A stretch of DNA of 56,500 bases. Source: Chrysomallon squamiferum (lineage: Eukaryota > Mollusca > Gastropoda > Neomphalida > Peltospiridae). The stretch covers positions 7,757,712 to 7,814,211 of the forward strand of contig CM022670.1 in the NCBI GenBank assembly GCA_012295275.1. Reading direction: 5' to 3'. Below the pieces are notes generated by a model. The model made no database searches and was not told the origin of the DNA. It saw only the letters and a list, made by a program, of their open reading frames with translations. The position numbers and the translations under genes were made by a program. Positions 53,421 through 56,500 of this stretch are shown here, piece by piece. The first letter of the stretch is position 1; the number at the start of each line of letters is the position of its first letter.

Positions 53421-53664
53421 CTGTGAAAATAAAACACCTTTCAGAGTTCATCTCTTACATCGTTCATTATAAAAGTGTATTAGTACATTTATGTGTATCT
53501 GCGCATGCTTGAGAGATGAGGTAGGCCTGAGTGCATTCGTGTGATCACAGTCTCACAATAAGCACATCATTAAGAATTAGCAAACATTTATTTTAATTTA
53601 TGTCAAATCTCTTCAAGAAGCACGCATAACTAATAACTATGACATATTTGTAGGTTTCTCTTAC

Positions 53665-53778
53665 TTTTAAACCGTCCTTGTATCGAGATACTTTCAGATT
53701 TGTAAAACCATACATCATCTTCTTCATCCAAGTTATACTCTAATCCATCGAAGGTCTTCACGATACTAGATACTGATA
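53665..53778 (-). CDS. Mesh/SUSD2-like protein, start of the von Willebrand D domain
   Basis: Seen: acceptor ttgtgtgcag (AG at 53780-53779), donor AAAA|GTAAGA (GT at 53664-53663), 114 bases, phase 1 in and out. It codes for VKTFDGLEYNLDEEDDVWFY and SISIQGRFK. H/KTFDGLxY is the opening motif of vWD domains, and IxIQGR is the second strand that follows in SUSD2/Mesh/MUC4 members. The usual Gly-rich loop (NGxGEY) is replaced by an acidic DEEDD. Confidence 0.9.
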
Positions 53779-54143
53779 CTGCACACAAAAAATGATATAT
53801 ATATACAAACACATATGCACAAACATACATACACACACAAACATGCATTCATAAATATTCATATATATTTATATTTGATGCTAGATCAAATTGCTGAAAT
53901 AAACAATTATTAAATTGTTTTCTAAACCACTGTTTTATTTATTTCTAGTAACCATTAAATATATTTATAGCTGCTATAACATCATATAATTAATTGTAAG
54001 TTAAAAATGAATGGATTGTATTATTAAATAAAAACATGTTTCCTTTTCTTCTCTATACTTAGCTCCAAATTTCTATATGAATATATTTTTATATTTTTAT
54101 TTATTTATCTGTTTATTTATTTATTTGTCTGTGAGACACTAAC

Positions 54144-54394
54144 CAAGTTTAGGAAGTCTGTACGGAGGTGTGTCTTTGAGTGGTCTAAGTTCTAAGTATT
54201 TCCGTGTATTATTGCTCCACTTCATACAGAAGTAGACAGGTATGATGTCACGTATCCAGTGTGAAGCTGATGGGACGTAGCCAGGTTTGTTGTAGGGCGT
54301 GGCTCCCCAGTCGTGACTTCGATCTGGAGTACTCTTGTTAGCAATGAGACTGGAGTCAGGACCGTAACAACACTGATTACCTGCTCCTTTTGAA
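54144..54394 (-). CDS. Mesh/SUSD2-like protein, AMOP domain exon, second half
   Basis: Seen: acceptor ctatttcag (AG at 54396-54395), donor CTTG|GTTAGT (GT at 54143-54142), 251 bases, phase 2 in and phase 1 out. It codes for KGAGNQCCYGPDSSLIAN, then SHWIRDIIPVYFCMKWSNN and YLELRPLKDTPPYRLPKL. GxGNQCCY and the later H..D..P...C.....C/N..Y...RP pattern are the C-terminal AMOP signature that runs into the D domain. Only one Cys remains at the second site (YFCMKW), where many relatives have CC and a further Cys. Confidence 0.92.
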
Positions 54395-54667
54395 CTGAAA
54401 TAGATCATAAATTATGTATACATCAATATTTGTATATCAGATTATGGTGTCATTTATTAATGTAATAATTCATGCAAAGCACACAAAATGTGAAATACAC
54501 TTCAGATGAATTTCTTTCTTGCTAAAATAAATTATCCCAGTATATACTAAATACTTCCAAGCTTTGCTTAATTTTTTATTTATTTACTTTTTAAGAAAGC
54601 AGTTTATCAGTATTATTTTTCTTTCATGCTTCGTTGATAGCAACGGTTCTAGTATTTTAATACAAAC

Positions 54668-54955
54668 GTAGGTTTGAAGGAACGAGCGCAGTGAACTGAA
54701 GGTTTGTGTAAGTTGCAGTTTGTCTCGCTGTTGCTGTAGATGTTGCAGGCGTCGTCTTGTTGCCAACGTCCAAAGTCTGAAATGGCTTGCTCCATCGTGG
54801 TAGGACACGGCAGAAGATCTTCCAACCAAGAGTTGTCTTTCTTGTCCTCGTCGTGCCATTTGTTACATCTGACATCAGTCCAGTTACTTCCATATTGTGA
54901 CGTCATGTTGTCAGATATAAACCAGCCTATAGGTGTTATTTTACTGGTCAAGGCA
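54668..54955 (-). CDS. Mesh/SUSD2-like protein, AMOP domain exon, first half
   Basis: Seen: acceptor acactttag (AG at 54957-54956), 288 bases. It codes for the AMOP domain core: WFISDNMTSQYGSNWTDVRC, KWHDED, LLPCPTTMEQAISDFGRW, DDACN, NCN and VHCARSFKPT. The Cys spacing and the CPxTxEQAxxDFGRW signature identify AMOP, an extracellular Cys-rich adhesion-associated domain found in MUC4, SUSD2, ISM1 and Mesh. The 3' end is less sure. Only AC|GTTTGT (GT at 54667-54666) gives phase 2, as the next exon needs; it lacks the usual purine at +3. The other candidate, TTT|GTATTA, would put a stop in the next exon. Confidence 0.9.
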
Positions 54956-55007
54956 CTAAAGTGTAACAAAACTCAAAATTATGCATGGGTGTTTGTGAGT
55001 GTGTGAT

Positions 55008-55465
55008 TAAAGTATAAATAAAATTATATTTAAGATATTATTTATGTTGTTCTTGTTATTATTTATACAAAATAAAAGTATAATAAATATATATTTAAGA
55101 TATTATTCATGTTGCTCCTGTTATGTCTTATTCAAAGATAAAAGTATAACTAAATATATGTTTAAGATATTATTTATGTTTCTCTGGTTATTTTATACAT
55201 AAAGACAAAAATATAAATAAATCTATATTTAAGATGTTATTTATGCTGTTTTTGTTGTTTTTTATATAAAAGTATAAATAAATTTACATTTAATATATTA
55301 TTTATGTTGTTATTTATATAAAGATAAAAGTATAACTAAATATATGTTTAATAAGTTATTTATGTTGTTCCCCTTATTTTGTTTAAAGATAAAAGTATAA
55401 ATAAATATATATTTAAGTTATTACTTATGTTATTCTTGTTATTTTGTATATAAAGATCAATATAA
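55008..55465. repeat. AT-rich minisatellite, about 58-67-bp unit, seven copies
   Basis: Unit of the form aaagtataaataaatatat, ttaagatattatttatgtt, gttcttgttattt. It lies wholly inside the 636-bp intron before the AMOP exon and fills most of it. Confidence 0.85.
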
Positions 55466-55591
55466 ACAGTTCAGCCACATTTAGCGTTACACTCATTATC
55501 TTTATATTACAATGAAGACAGGAGTTGAAATGCATGAATCAAATTACAAAATTGTAAAGAATTAACACTGATTCTATTAAATATCACTTAC

Positions 55592-55758
55592 ACATGAGTA
55601 TTTGAATATTCCCAGTCTTTTTTTCTTAAACCAACTTCAATCGCTCCAATATCAAAATTACATCTGTCACCTGAACATCGATGTTGTGAAGGTGAAAATG
55701 AAAATGTTCCAGAGTTTTTGACTTGATTTCCTAGAGTTGTTAGTTCTCTCCATTCTGT
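55592..55758 (-). CDS. Mesh/SUSD2-like protein, exon before AMOP
   Basis: Seen: acceptor ttttcaacag (AG at 55760-55759), donor CATGT|GTAAGT (GT at 55591-55590), 167 bases, phase 0 in and phase 2 out. It codes for TEWRELTTLG, NSGTFSFSPSQHRC and NFDIGAIEVGLRKK. The GTFSFSP and DIGAIxV strings are typical of the segment before AMOP in Mesh-like proteins. Two Cys (HRCSGDRC) could pair. Both flanking introns carry roughly 60-bp minisatellites. Confidence 0.88.
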
Positions 55759-55830
55759 CTGTTGAAAATGTGATAATATTTTACTCATAAAAATAATTAA
55801 TGATTAATATCAGATACAGATGTACTTGTA

Positions 55831-56013
55831 GTATTATATAATTGATAAATTTTCTTGTTGTAACATATCACAAATATATCTATGTACATGTGTATTATAT
55901 AATTGATAAATTTACTTATTGTAACATATCACAAACATATCTATCTATATGTGTATTATATAACTGATAAATTTTCTTGTTGTAACATATCACAAATATA
56001 TCTATCTATATGT
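55831..56013. repeat. Minisatellite, 61-bp unit, three copies
   Basis: Copies start at 55831, 55892 and 55953 with gtattatataattgataaa and are nearly identical. The array takes up over half of the 306-bp intron upstream of the exon at 55592-55758. Confidence 0.92.
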
Positions 56014-56064
56014 GATATTAATATTTCACTGAAACATCTACATGTGGTAATTTGATCCACTGAC

Positions 56065-56240
56065 CTCGTTTTCCGTTTCTCTGTATCCGATTAACTTTAC
56101 ATCTACAGACACAGTGTTATTGTTTGAAATAAGACTTGAATTCCAAGTTAGGGTCAGATTAGTTGGATTAATATCTGTCCATTGTTGATCTTTGTTTCCT
56201 TTTTCTAGCTTCACCTTGTATGGATATCTTCCCATTAGTG
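56065..56240 (-). CDS. Mesh/SUSD2-like protein, exon of the pre-AMOP module (beta-rich)
   Basis: Seen: acceptor gtttcag (AG at 56242-56241), donor GAG|GTCAGT (GT at 56064-56063), 176 bases, phase 1 in and phase 0 out. It codes for GRYPYKVKLEKG, then the Thr/Asn-rich NPTNLTLTWNSS and VSVDVKLIGYRE. NLT and NSS are potential N-glycosylation sites. Known: Mesh and SUSD2-type proteins have a beta-sandwich region before AMOP with a similar NLTLxW strand and a D/I-V-GYxE motif. Inference: an extracellular, secretory-pathway protein segment. Confidence 0.85.
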
Positions 56241-56443
56241 CTGAAACAGTCAATCAGTATACTTCATGTATTTAAAAAAACAGTATGGTTATTTCAGTTT
56301 TTTACGGCAATGTTTTTCTTGGGGATTTTTTTGTACCTAGTTTTTAATCATTAATGATAATGGTGATATAACAACATCAACAACAAAATCAATAAAAATA
56401 ACAACAGTAAATTGTATCAAAGTATTTTTGACATTTCACTTAC

Positions 56444-56500
56444 CGATAGTTATTGTTGAGTTCAAGCAATTTCCGTGGACACAGAATGAAATTCGAGTTT
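56444..56500 (-). CDS. Mesh/SUSD2-like protein, exon cut by the window edge
   Basis: Seen: minus-strand sequence from the right edge to the donor ATCG|GTAAGT (GT at 56443-56442). In the frame set by the next exon it reads FCVHGNCLNSTITI and ends with one base (G) that joins CA of the next exon to make Ala. It is partial at its 5' end. The gene's N-terminus (signal peptide, and a NIDO domain if it follows Mesh) lies outside the window. The exon is placed by splice consensus and phase agreement; the residues alone would not identify the family. Confidence 0.75.

Noticed and set aside
55008-56013. CRISPR-like regular repeats
   Set aside because: The units are contiguous with no unique spacers, and they sit in introns of an animal gene.

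Overview
This is animal nuclear DNA: AT-rich, full of di-, tri- and tetranucleotide microsatellites, with spliced genes and introns up to 23 kb. The two recognisable genes, the patchy CpG pattern and the many microsatellites fit a lophotrochozoan, most likely a mollusc. That placement is an inference and I cannot name the species. No bacterial-style operon, rRNA, tRNA, CRISPR array or intact transposase or reverse transcriptase gene was found.

Layout. Positions 1-6147 are the 3' flank and 3' UTR of gene 1. Gene 1 (minus strand, about 6.1-35.8 kb) is a complete ANKRD50 homologue. It has a noncoding first exon near 35.63-35.76 kb, a large coding exon (34691-32223), a 23.5-kb intron, a 143-bp exon (8717-8575) and a last coding exon (7705-6148). 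The joined frame codes for 1389 residues: a STAND-type P-loop NTPase, 17 clear ankyrin repeats and a 320-residue disordered tail ending in a PDZ-ligand-like ETPL. From about 35.8 to 50.9 kb I find no confident gene. That stretch holds microsatellites and a few CpG-rich promoter-like patches, the best near 47.56-47.90 kb. Gene 2 (minus strand, 51.86 kb to beyond the right edge) is the middle of a Mesh/SUSD2/MUC4-type extracellular protein. Eight phase-consistent exons carry a pre-AMOP module, an AMOP domain and the first half of a von Willebrand D domain. The rest of the D domain was not found.

The two genes share a strand but show no functional link. ANKRD50 in vertebrates works in SNX27-retromer endosomal recycling. 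Mesh/SUSD2 proteins are cell-surface adhesion or junction proteins. CpG is very rare in the downstream half of the long ANKRD50 intron and common from about 26.2 kb rightwards through the ANKRD50 5' region, as expected if the genome has mosaic gene-body methylation.
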